NCBI GenBank assembly: GCA_034620365.1
Contig: JAQGEQ010000191.1
Coordinates: forward strand, 310,001 to 374,000
Origin: Pegea sp. RAD2-039
Lineage: Eukaryota > Chordata > Thaliacea > Salpida > Salpidae
DNA: 64,000 nt
Reading direction: 5' to 3'
The translations under genes were made by a program, and so were the position numbers. The notes beneath the pieces are model-generated. The model saw nothing but the letters and a program-made list of their open reading frames with translations, was not told the DNA's origin and did no database searches. Positions 35,555 to 60,571 of this stretch are shown piece after piece; the stretch's first letter is position 1, and the number at the start of each line of letters is the position of its first letter.

Positions 35555-35974
35555 ATGACAGAAGACAATCTTTTTTATTGCATATCGCAATATTACTCAC
35601 GATTGAGAAAGAGTCCGTTAACTTGTGCAGAGCTATTCAACTCTCAAAATTGCCGTTACGAAGGAAGATTAAACGACTTTTCTTTACTTCTTTTTATAAC
35701 TATTGAAGAAATTGTAGATTATTTTAGACAAAATGAAGTAAAAAAAGACAATTTATTATTTTTTGATGTTTCTTGGATGCCTAATAACGAAGAAGTCATT
35801 ATTTACGTTGATGGAATAGATAAGCAAAAAAGTTTTGAGTTTGAAGATATTATAAAAGTTCAACTTATCGATGGCTTATACAAAATTAATGAAGTAATTT
35901 CGAACATTAAAACAAAAACAATTTCTCTGGAAGAGGCTGCTTTTTCTTTTTCGAAGTTCGAAAATATTTTTTAG
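35555..35974 (+). CDS. Orphan single-exon ORF, 139 aa
   Basis: Not recognised. The frame begins MTEDNLFYCISQYYSRLRKS and ends SLEEAAFSFSKFENIF. It has mixed, soluble-protein composition with alternating acidic and hydrophobic patches (FFDVSWMPNNEEVIIYVDGI), unlike the N/K/I/F-only frames around it, so it may be a real protein. There is no signal peptide or membrane span. A TTTTTACAG acceptor-like site ends 45 nt before the ATG, comparable with other genes here. It lies between two retrotransposon fragments, so it could also be part of an unrecognised element. Confidence 0.5.
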   Translation: MTEDNLFYCISQYYSRLRKSPLTCAELFNSQNCRYEGRLNDFSLLLFITIEEIVDYFRQNEVKKDNLLFFDVSWMPNNEEVIIYVDGIDKQKSFEFEDIIKVQLIDGLYKINEVISNIKTKTISLEEAAFSFSKFENIF

Positions 35975-35979
35975 GAAAT

Positions 35980-37250
35980 TTCTAGAGGTTCTGTGGGACT
36001 TTCTGCAGCTAACAATAAAATCTTTCTCCAAGGCGTCGGTGTGGTTTAAATGCTATAATGTTAATAACTTAAGGTTTTGCTTTTAAAATTAATTCTTAAA
36101 ATTATAATAACTGTTGTATGTTCTTTAAAATTATTTTGCTCAGCGAATTTGTAGTTTTTATCATTACAACTTGAAGATTATTTAAAGAAGGTTTGAATTT
36201 AAGTTTCATAATTTTGGTTTTACAACAATATCTTATTCATAAGATACAAAACTTAATACAGAGGTAAATTATTTTGTAGTCGTGTTTATGAACTTAGAAA
36301 TTATACTCAAAACTTTATTACGAGTTTGGTTGGACAACTTACAACTGAAAAAAAAACCTTTTATATTACAATCAATTTACTGCCTAAGTTTTGCAATTGC
36401 TACAATTACTTTTAGCAAGGGTTTCATTTATCGGAAACAGCTTACATATTTTATTTTAATTGTATGTTTATATGTTATCACATCCTTAGAAAATCTTAGT
36501 TGGTAGTGCTTGAATGTTCAGAGAGATTTAATGATACAAAATATTTCTCGTTTTCAAAACAAAATTGTTTCAAATGCAAAGCTTGCTGAGGGACTTTTAG
36601 TACTTAACAATTAAATGAGATACTCTTAAGATTTTAGTTAAAATAATAAACTGAATTCAAAAACTGAAAACACCTAAAATACTTGACAGATATTCAGACA
36701 ATATAATCAAAAAACTATTTAACTTAAATAGAAATTTTGATAAAGTTTGAAAGTATTCCTAATAATATTTCTATAAAATCAAACTCTATATACCATCAAT
36801 TTAAATAAGTATGATTTTAAAAGTATGATTCTTTTTGGCAATTATTTTACAATACAATTTAGTCTTCTTTACTGCCATTCAAACTTTTGAAAAGATAGGT
36901 ATGTTAATTAAAATAAATTTGCTTGTAGAATACCACGTGATCAAATGTTATGAAGCTTTCTTGCTTTTCAAGATTTACTTTGTTTTTTAATCTAACAATT
37001 TACTTTTTTGTGTTTAACTATAAATCTTCTATTTGTAAGATTTCTTCAAAAATTCTGCAGAATTAAAAGTTTCATAAAATCAAAGAGTTATTGAATTATT
37101 TGATTTTACAAATTTCAACAATATAACAATTAATAAAAGCGTTTGCTTAAATCAGTATAATTTGTTGCATGCAGCTTAAAGTTACATTATGACTAATAAT
37201 ATTTCTTTCATTAAAGATGAAATAATTGTAAGTCTGATTATTTTAAATTA
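35980..37250. other. AT-rich stretch, no supported gene
   Basis: Contains one short hydrophobic frame (36282-36506, +) with no recognisable motif; nothing else seen. Confidence 0.45.
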
Positions 37251-37254
37251 AACT

Positions 37255-38090
37255 GCCGAATTTGGCATCCATCATCTGACTTTAAATGGCACATTTATGT
37301 TTCCAAGACCTTTGCAAAATCAAACAACCTTGTCTACCTTATTATAAAGATCTTTAATTCTAAGGATCCATGCTTTTTTATCAATCTTTTCAAATTGTAC
37401 GTACGTCCAGTTGTTGAATACAATCTCAGTGCATGGATGCCATATCAACTAGTGACATTAAAAATATCAAATCTGTTCAAGCCACATTTACGAGATTAGT
37501 ATGCAGGAAACTTAATATTAAATATGATAGTTATAAACATCGTCTCAGCTTCTTCAATTTAGATACTTTGGAAATTCGACGGATTAAATACGACTTAATT
37601 CTTATTTTTTAAATTATCCACAATTTAATTGACCTTCAGTTTGATGATTTCTTTTCCATTAGTCCTTCCCTCAAGTTATATATACTCAGACGACACACAT
37701 TACATCTTAATAAGCCCATATCACCTGGTAAATTAGTTAGAGCAACTTTTTTCTCATACCGCACAATTAGTACATGGAACCAGCTGTCATCAGACATTGA
37801 CATGTCAGAATCACTCGTGTTGTTCAAGCAGAAGTTGAACCATTATAATATCGCCAACATTTTCATTTCTAAACTGTGACTTTTTTTCAATTTAATGTAT
37901 TATTAACATTCTATGTAATTGTTCACTGTTATATACTTTGAGTGATATCGAAATGCCATGTATTACATCTTTTGCTTTCTATATTTTTGACTAAATAGAT
38001 GTGATATTTGTGGGAATGTGCGTTAGCGAGAGGTGCTCTCTTCAGGCACCCTTCTTCACGTTTATTGTAATATATAAATGAACTAACCTT
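37255..38090 (+). mobile_element. Non-LTR retrotransposon 3' end (RT C-terminus and 3' UTR)
   Basis: Plus-strand peptides match the conserved C-terminal tail of LINE ORF2: KLYVRPVVEYNLSAWMPY, then YDSYKHRLSFFNLDTLEIRR, IHNLIDLQFDDFF, SPGKLVRATFFSYRTISTWN, and SDIDMSESLVLFKQKLNHYN. Stops and frameshifts interrupt it. A LINE-like 3' UTR follows, ending about 38090 in TTGTAATATATAAATGAAC. It has the same strand and type as the 5' remains at 31990-33610, so the two may be halves of one element split by about 3.6 kb, or two separate copies. Confidence 0.72.
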
Positions 38091-38786
38091 TCAGAAAACT
38101 CATTAGACAATATTAAAGGTCTCCTCTTTGTTTTGAAAACTATTTTCTACTATTTTTTTCAAGTTCTTTTAACAATATGAGAGATTTTGTGATAATGCTA
38201 TTAACTTGTACAATATTATTTGATATTGATATCGAATTATCAGTTTTATAAAATTGTGAATTAGCATCAAACTCAAACAGAAACAGGTTTTATAAAATTT
38301 GTTTGAAATTCACATTTTGCTTTAAAGCAGTTACTTAGTTGATATTTTCATTTATTAAGAAAGAATTGATTTAAATCAACAATTATGTTTTTATTCGTTA
38401 TTTAACTATTTTTCAATTAGAGAACTTTATAAATAGATTAAGCTAATTTTGCAGAAAAGATCTTTTAAAACAATAATAGCGGGCAGAACGATTTTCATTC
38501 AATTAGTTCTATAATTATTCGTTTTAGAGGCGTTTGAAGCCTAATAAAAAAAATGTCTTTACTTATCGCCCAAATTACAGTTAAGAAGTAATCTTGTGCA
38601 AGAAAAAGTGTTTTAGTTTTAAATTCATGAATATTTTTGCCAGTGAATTTGAAAAGTGAAATTTTTATAAGTAAATTGTGTTCAATTATTGTATTTAGCT
38701 TATACTTAGATTATTACTTTTTCAAATTCAAGTTTTCAAAAATATTTTACATTTTTTACGATGATTAGATTACTTAGTAAAGTAAT

Positions 38787-40518
38787 ATGAATGTGAAAAA
38801 TGTATCTGAATTTGCCTTAAACATTTCTGAAGCATCAGAATCTAATGGACCAACCAGTTACTTGTCAAATGTCATCATTACAATTTGTATGGTGATATTT
38901 TTCATCTTTAGTTTTGTTGGAAACTTATCGATAATTGCAACTATTAAGTCAAACTCACATTTGCAAAGCATTACAAATACATTTATAGTAAGTCTTTGTG
39001 TATCTGATCTTATATCAACTTATATTTCACCTTTGTGGTTGTATTACAAAACCTGGGGTTATAGTGATTGGCTTTGGGGCAGATCATTGTGTAAGTATTT
39101 TGCTTTATCAGACTTTTTATTTGTGTTTGTTTTTAACATCTTCGCTTATAATACATCCATCATGGCCGCTTCTCAACAGAAAGTGATCTTATTAATACTA
39201 ACTTAATAAGAAAAGGAATATCACTGAATATTTTTGATTTTAGGTAAAATCTACTGGATGTGTGAAATCACTTCGATTAGCGCAAAAATTCTTCATATTG
39301 CTTCATTTACTGCTTTCCGATTGGTTGCTGTTCGCGACCCCTTTAAAACTTGGGATGTATCAAAAGTTAAAGTCGCTTGTTTTGTTACAAGCTTGTGGAT
39401 TTGTTCAGCAGTATTTGCTTCACCGTTAGCAGTTTTCATAAACGTCGCAGAAACAAGTGAGAAACAGGGTTAATGAACATTTTGAATTAAAATCATTTAA
39501 AAAAAATTAACTAGTGATGAAATTAGTAAGCTGAGGCGTTCTTTTTAAATCTTTTTAATAGTATTCTATTGTATTCTGAGTATAGTGAAGGACATCAGCA
39601 AAATCAATCAATTCATTTTATTACATAAATTTATAAACTTCATCAGCAAATGGTAATAAGTCAAAAAAGTTTTATGAATTTCATAAATAAATTTGTGATC
39701 AAAAAAGTTCTTTACTAACAAAAGATTTTATTGACAGCAGAAGATATTAGAGGTTCTTCGCCTTCTTGCTCATATGTTAAAGAAGAAAAATACTTCAAAC
39801 AATTCAAGAAGTTTGCTACTGTAGCTTTTCCAATATTAGCTATCTTGCCATTGACTTCTACTGTTGTTTGTTCTTTTTTGCTGATAAGAAAAGTTCTTGA
39901 ACAAAAAAAGTAAATAAAATGTTTAAAACTAACATTTTATTTCAACTTTTTTTTGTACTGCCTTAATATATATCAGAACGTTCTTGTATTTTACTTGCTA
40001 ATTACTAGATAAAATACTAAGTTAAACTGTTTTTATTTTCATTCAGGAAGCTTTCCAGTAGCAACAAAATAACAGTTTCAGACTTGACAAGCATACAAGT
40101 CAAATTTAAAAGAATATTTTCTGGAAATTATGGTTTTATAAATGGATACTCTAGTACTTCTAAAAACTTGGAAATTGTCAGAATCACAAACAACTCTTCA
40201 TTACTAGGTCAAGCTAAATCTGAATCAAAAAATGAAAAAGCGTTTAAGCGACAAAAAAGAATATCTTATCAAATAGGTCTTGTTGTGTTTTCGTTTATAC
40301 TTGGCTATTTACCAATAACATTTCATTCACTTTGGTCAGCGATTATTTCAAATCAATCTTTGTTTAGTTACTGGTTAGGAGTTGCTTCTTACTTTTGTAT
40401 GATGTTTAGTGAATGTCTAAATCCTATTATGTATAATTTAGGATCTAGTAAGCTTCGATTTGAGACTTCATTACTTTTACTAAAGATACGAAAAAAGATT
40501 ACCTCTAAAGCAACATAA
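38787..40518 (+). CDS. Class A (rhodopsin-like) GPCR, 386 aa, four exons
   Basis: Seven-transmembrane receptor; ligand unknown. Exons 38787-39090, 39244-39456, 39738-39909 and 40047-40518 join in phase. TM1 has the GN signature (FSFVGNLSIIATI), TM2 has SLCVSDLIS with the conserved Asp, and the TM3 Cys is in RSLCKIYWMC. At the end of TM3 the DRY motif is replaced by FRL (FTAFRLVAVRDPF). TM5 contains AFPILAILP. TM6 has GYLP in place of CWxP. TM7 has the NPxxY motif (CLNPIMYNL). The third intracellular loop is long and basic. The N-terminus carries Asn-glycosylation motifs (NVS, NIS). The overall pattern suggests a peptide- or amine-type receptor, but I cannot assign a subfamily. The acceptor of exon 3 is a CAGCAG tandem. 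Confidence 0.9.
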
Positions 40519-42340
40519 ACAATCTTTTTAGTGTTTCTATTTCTCTAAGAAGTTGAACAAGATGTTAAAACTGAATATGTACATAAAAATATATTTTTCT
40601 GTTTTTTTATGTAATCATTATACTCCGCACAGATTATTTTCTCCATCAAACATTTTTTATTTACTGAACTTAACTTTTTCTTCTTATTTTTCATAAAGAT
40701 TAAGATGTTTTCGATTTGAATAAAATTTCAGTGAAAAAGTGAAAATACTAATAAATATCAAATACTCAGAACTTCAAATAGATTTCATGAAAATGTTTAT
40801 TGTTAATTGTATAGATTATTTGCAATTATATTTAAAAATATACAAATTGACAACATGTAGAAAGTTTGCAATTGTAGTGATGATAAGGTTTATAGTAGGT
40901 CTCAAGAAAACTCTGAAAACCAAAAATTATATGTTTAATTAAAATATAAAACTTATTTCGTAACTTGAATGCCAACTAGAGTATAATGAAAAAACAAAAA
41001 TGAGAAAATGTTTTGTGGTGGGGCTGATAATAATTTGATATACGGTAAGTATCATCATTAGAACCATTAGGACAGTCATTAGACAAAAACCTAATATTAA
41101 AGAGGTGATTAGAAGGTCTTAGGAATATCACAATTTAAGATCAATACAAAAAGAATAACAATGCTGTAGAAGCATAGGTAAAACGTAAATAAAGAATTTA
41201 ATATGACAAAATAGAAGAAAGTGATGAAACTGGCAGTGTTACACATTTGTTAAGAACTTCAATCTTGTTTTTTTAATAAAAGTTTAAAAGATAAATGAAT
41301 TTTAATGAAGTGATGGAATCGGGAATAAAACTCTAAACCTTGGTTACTCTATTAAGAAAGCTTTGTAAACCTAATAATTGTCTCCAAATTTTATATTTAT
41401 CTTATATTATTTGGTACAAGTGAAAAATCATTTAAGATAAATATTACAATTTTTGTTACATGAATTTATCAATGAAAAGATCACATCATCATCTTATGCA
41501 AAAAAATCTTAATTGTGAATCGTCAAATCGACAGATTTGACTAAAAACTTTTTATTTTTTTGTATTTTTTCTTGTTGGGTTTTTCATAACGCTGATTGCA
41601 GCTAATTGTTTAATTCTACTCGTAATAAGCATTTTATGATATAATCTCCAAAATGAATTAAAAGATTTCATTTAGCTTCAAAGATATTTTTTCAATGAGA
41701 ATTGAGAAAAAAAATAAAGAATTAATTTTTTGAAAAGTATCGTTTAATCTTAGTTTAAAAAATCAAACAATGACAGAAAACTAATTTGTTTCTTATTCAT
41801 TTTTTTCCAAAATAAATTAGTTTAAAATTATAATTTCAATAATTGTTTTGCAAAATGAAAATTATAGAATAAAGAATAAACAACGTTTTATCTGTTCAAC
41901 GTCAATTTTCTTCTGATTTGTTGTAAAAATTTTTCAGTTCCTAAAAGAAGTTTATCTTTCACCTAGATTATATATAAGAAGATTGATACATTTACTGAAA
42001 CCCAAACAAAGATAAGAAGCAACTCTACACTCTAATCAAGTGACGCTAATCTTGAAACATGTGTGGATCATATTACTGTTGGTTTATATCCAAGTATAAA
42101 CGAAAAAAACTTAATTGAAGACAAACTTTCTTTTTTTAGTTTTGGTTCAGAATTTAGCTGATTCGATGATGGACAGCTCATGGTTCTTCTGACTGTTTCA
42201 AGATACCTACAACGCTATTAGTGGTGTCAGAATTTTGCTCATGGTTCTTCTTAAACTTCGATTCTTTTTCAAACCACAGATCTTACTTTGATTAAAGATG
42301 GAAAACTTTTTATTAAAAAATAATCATTTTTTAGATTATT
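40519..42340. other. Intergenic stretch, no gene seen
   Basis: AT-rich; open frame 40739-40942 (+) lacks motifs. No repeats or RNA genes recognised. Confidence 0.5.
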
Positions 42341-42354
42341 TTTATACTTAAAAT

Positions 42355-43230
42355 TCATCTAAAAAATCAGGCATCTGTTCCCGTTTGTAAGTAGTAAAAA
42401 AAATGCATCCAATCATAGCTTCCTCTTTAGCTCTAATGAAACAAGCACGCAAGGCAACCTCCTTAGAGTTCTCCTCCACATTTTCCGGAAAGTAGGGTTT
42501 CAGAGTATCCAACTTTCCCTGGAAAGATCTGATAAGTTGCTGATTTAGAGCGAGGTCTTTGTAGGTTGTTTAAGGAAGCTGAAGAACTGATATTTAATCT
42601 TTCGACTCATTTGGATGCTTTGGCTGAAAATTCAAAGCAGTCGGTGAACCGTGGGTAGAATCCTGATGATATTCTTGGAGTAATTCTCCATTTCCAAAGA
42701 TGTTACTAGAAGAACATTCCGATCATTTGTCGCTAGATAACATCACAAGATTTTGGAAATATCATCAGTAAGCCACAAAAGGAGTCTTTCTCTTCGGATT
42801 GAGATTGGGGTTCAGGAGATTGTAATAAGATAAAGGTTTGCAAGTGTGTATGAGGTTTTTTTGGACGGTGTCAAGTCTTTGATAAATGTGGGAACTGTTT
42901 TGTGGCCGTCATCAGATGATGAAGAACTTTGTGAGGCACGATTGCTTCTAATGCTTCTAACCGGTTCCATGAAACTTGCAATATTTTCTTCGAATAAAAG
43001 AATAGAATTTGATAATTATTATGGGAATTCGAACAAGTTTAATATTTTCGATATTTTGTTAGAAGGGACGACTTCTTCTGGAGGTTTTTGAGGAATTTGT
43101 TACTTAGCATCAACTCAATCATCTATTTAAGATAGAAAGAAGTTCACAAACAGCCGGCTTCAAACGCTATCGACACGTGTTTAGGATTTTTGTTGGTGTT
43201 ACGAACATCTAAGATCTTAAATCCTAGCTC
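42355..43230 (-). pseudogene. Decayed coding-like segment of unknown family
   Basis: The minus strand shows a chain of protein-like pieces in shifting frames: RELEELGFKILDVRNTN near 43.2 kb, SIRSNRASQSSSSSDDGHKT and VPTFIKDLTPSKKTSY at about 42.85-42.95 kb, and a 70-codon piece near 42.36-42.57 kb (SFQGKLDTLKPYFPENVEEN, ACFIRAKEEAMIGCIFFTTY, ending PDFLDEF-stop). Stops (for example after NLFEFP) separate them. The block is less AT-rich than its surroundings, as coding DNA is here. I do not recognise the protein; a retrocopy or old transposon gene is possible. Confidence 0.4.
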
Positions 43231-43269
43231 CTCGAGCTCCCGAGAGTCCTATAAGTTGGATTGCACGCC

Positions 43270-44320
43270 GGAGTCTCTCCGCAGACTCATCAAATTAGGT
43301 TTTATGAAGAAATACTTCAAAATAAAGTAACTTGAAATTTTCAACAATTTATTTCACTGAAAATTATTTTAAGAATTTAATAAAAGGAAAGTTTTCTTTT
43401 TTGAAAGATCTTATACAAAGATTATGTAGAGATTTTAAACTTCAAAAAATCTTCTTATAATAATTATTATAACAATTATCTTATAATAAATATTTATTTT
43501 GTATTAGCTTATAATATTTATTTTATATAAGTTGACATTTCATCAAATAATTTACTTCAAAATTGAAAGATATTAAAATTATATTTTATATATAAACTCA
43601 TTTTGTAAATTTAATAAAAATTTTTTGTTATGTATCAAAATAAACTTAGAATAAATTCCGGTTATTTTCAGACAAATAATAAAATCGTAGACAAACAGGA
43701 TTACTTAAAGAGAAAATAAATATTTTAAAATTAGTTTGAATAAATGAATTAATCAGATATTTACTAAATATTTTAGCTGCCAAAAAAATAGTTTTTAAAA
43801 TAAGTTTGTTTCATTTTCTTCAAATAAATCATTTTTAATAAACAATTGTTGCTATTAACAAAACTTCTTGAAAAAAAATTTGAAAACTTTTAAAAAGAAA
43901 ATCCTTGTATAATCTTTACATAAAATCCTTTAAATTAAAATCTTCTTAAAGTTGTAAGCCTCTCTTAGCTGTTGATCGGAGTCAATTTGTGATCTTTAAA
44001 TTCATTTAAGAATAAAAACTCTCTGCCATTTCTACTAAGATAAAAAAATAATCTTCTAGATAAAAATCAAGTTGATAATTTGGAATCAATTTTTTCTAAA
44101 TCAAATTTTCTAAATTTTTAAAATTTATAAATTATTTATTAAATGAATCAGCGATAAAAAATATGCAAAAACATTATTGCACAAAAAAAAATGAATAAAC
44201 AATTGTCCAAAAGCATAATCAAATAGTGTAGTGTAGAAAACATAAAATAAATAAGCCATTTTCGTACAAGGCACCAAAAAAAAAGTATAATCTCGACAAA
44301 AGAAAAAAAAAAGTGGAATA
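43270..44320. other. AT-rich intergenic stretch, no gene seen
   Basis: Very AT-rich, downstream of the NBEAL stop codon; includes TTATAATAATTATTATAA-like palindromic AT sequence near 43456 and nothing coding. Confidence 0.5.
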
Positions 44321-44321
44321 A

Positions 44322-58548
<14,227 letters not shown>

Positions 58549-59204
58549 GTAAGTTGATGAGTTAAATTCGAGTTAAATTAAATCCACTAAACTTCAATGT
58601 TAACTTAATTACTGAAATCTATAGGAGATAATCTATCATTATTACAATTTGAATTGTTAGTTTTATCAAATTAACTTGAAGAGATAATTATGATTAAGTT
58701 GAAGATAGCCAGAAGACAATTACTAGATTTAAAGAGGCCAAAGAATTTTATAATACCTCATTGAAAATTGTGTGCCATTTTCATTCATAAAAAAGTGAAT
58801 CAGAAAACCATTTCAATCAGAGAATGTAAATACATTCCTGCGCACATTTGATATCTTTACCATTCAAATACATTTTAGATGATCGATGTAAACGGCACTA
58901 AACCAACGATCATACCATTCCAAACCTTTCAGATACTTAAGTTGAAAAACAGAGATTTAAAAGTAGCATTTCTAAAAAGGGAACTTAAATTTACGTGAAA
59001 ATTAACGAAGCATTTGAAAGGCTTCACAAAAATGGCCATTTTTAAATCAGACTTAGGGTTTACTTGTCAAACCACATAAACATCAAATGTGGTTGCAATA
59101 GTTTTGATTAATAAGGTGCTATACACAAACAAACTTTTGAAATGACTATACAAGGAATGGAAACGAAAATGCATGCTTTAAAGCATTGAAACCGAACTAT
59201 AAAG
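58549..59204. other. Intergenic between DDX6 3' end and NBEAL 5' end
   Basis: About 650 bases separate the stop of DDX6 from the start of NBEAL, both on the minus strand. It must hold the DDX6 3' UTR and the NBEAL promoter; no clear motif is seen. Confidence 0.5.
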
Positions 59205-60542
59205 CTAGACATCTGCACGAGAGGGTTCTTCTTGAGAAAATTCAGCTACATACAACGACTTATCAATATTTGAGGGTATCGGTTTCACTTCTGTATCTAA
59301 TTCTTTTTCCACACGCATCAAATTAAATCGATCATCATGTGTGATTAGATTAACAGCCAAACCTAGATGACCAAAACGACCAGACCGCCCGATCCTATGA
59401 AGATATGTCTCAGGCATTTTAGGAAAATCGAAGTTAATGACGACATTAACAGCCTGAATATCGATTCCACGAGTGAACAGGTCACTACAAACCAAATTAC
59501 GACATAAGCCCTGCCTAAAATCATGAAACACTCGATTTCTATACTCTTGTTTCATTTTTGCGTGTATATAGAAGCTTGAATAGCCGAGTTGAGTGATTTT
59601 CTTGGCCAGTAGTTCCACACGGTGAGTGGAATTGCAGAAGATGATTGATTGGTTGATCTGTAGCTTCGAGAAGAGAGTATTCAGGCAATGAACTTTCTTC
59701 TTTTCTTCGACATAAGCATAAAATTGAGTAATTCCTTTTAATGTCAATTCATTCATCAAATTGATATTGTATGGTGACTTCATATGATCTTTCATAAAAG
59801 CTTTGACAGAGATGGGAAAAGTAGCAGAAAATAGCAAAGTCTGTCGAGTAGGTGGTAAAAATTCTACTATTTCAGTAATCATACCTCTAAAATCAACTGA
59901 TAGTAATTTATCAGCTTCATCTAAAACTATCATATCACAACGATGAACTTTAGCAACATGTTTTCTCATTAAATCAGCAATTCGTCCAGGAGTTGCTACT
60001 ACAACATGTATAGGATTTTCTAATCTTAATATATCATCCCTAAGATTGGTACCACCCGTTGTCACCATCACATTCATACCCTCAATGTGTTTGCTAAGCT
60101 CAATAGCAATCTGAGACGTCTGCAGAGCAAGTTCTCTAGTTGGAACAAGAATAATTGCTTGTATAACTCCCTTTTTTACATCAATTTTTTCCAATACTGG
60201 TATCAGATAAGCCCCTGACTTTCCAGTGCCATTTTTAGCCCTTGCTAATAAATCTCCACCTAACAGGGCAACTGGTATACTCTCTGCTTGAATAGGGGAT
60301 GGCTCTTCCCAGCCCTTTTCAAATATTCCCATCAGTAACTCACGTTTTAATACAAAATCTTTAAAATCAATATTCTTTGATGTAATTACATCGCTAGTTT
60401 TCTTTCTTTTATCAACAGGGGGTAGGTTTAATCCAGCTTTCCAGTTATCTTCATCACTAGCCTTTGCAATTTCAACTTTTTGTTGAGACTTGTAGCCCAT
60501 ATCTCCTCTACCATCAGCTTCGGTATATTCACTTTTTTGCAT
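59205..60542 (-). CDS. DDX6: DDX6 / Me31B / Dhh1 DEAD-box RNA helicase, 445 aa
   Basis: ATP-dependent RNA helicase of P-bodies that acts in translational repression, miRNA silencing and mRNA decapping with LSM1-7 and PAT1. The single large exon has all helicase motifs: the Q motif (GWEEPSPIQ, to residue 85), Walker A (AKNGTGKS, 102-109), [16 protein letters not shown] (208-211), SAT (239-241), [24 protein letters not shown] and [10 protein letters not shown]. RecA domain 2 is nearly identical to the vertebrate protein and ends [17 protein letters not shown]. The N-terminus is short and Gln-poor compared with vertebrates. An acceptor TATTTTCAG ends 29 nt before the ATG and the frame stays open to it, so a small upstream coding exon or a trans-spliced leader is possible. 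Confidence 0.97.
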   Translation of the reverse strand: MQKSEYTEADGRGDMGYKSQQKVEIAKASDEDNWKAGLNLPPVDKRKKTSDVITSKNIDFKDFVLKRELLMGIFEKGWEEPSPIQAESIPVALLGGDLLARAKNGTGKSGAYLIPVLEKIDVKKGVIQAIILVPTRELALQTSQIAIELSKHIEGMNVMVTTGGTNLRDDILRLENPIHVVVATPGRIADLMRKHVAKVHRCDMIVLDEADKLLSVDFRGMITEIVEFLPPTRQTLLFSATFPISVKAFMKDHMKSPYNINLMNELTLKGITQFYAYVEEKKKVHCLNTLFSKLQINQSIIFCNSTHRVELLAKKITQLGYSSFYIHAKMKQEYRNRVFHDFRQGLCRNLVCSDLFTRGIDIQAVNVVINFDFPKMPETYLHRIGRSGRFGHLGLAVNLITHDDRFNLMRVEKELDTEVKPIPSNIDKSLYVAEFSQEEPSRADV

Positions 60543-60571
60543 ATTTTCAATTTTTGTTCTCTTTTCAAAGC

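Noticed and set aside
36282-36506. 74-aa hydrophobic frame, possible membrane protein
   Set aside because: Composition follows the AT-rich background; no conserved motif or splice context.
42846-43091. 81-aa plus-strand frame
   Set aside because: The opposite strand shows longer protein-like runs over the same block, so this is probably a shadow of a decayed minus-strand gene.
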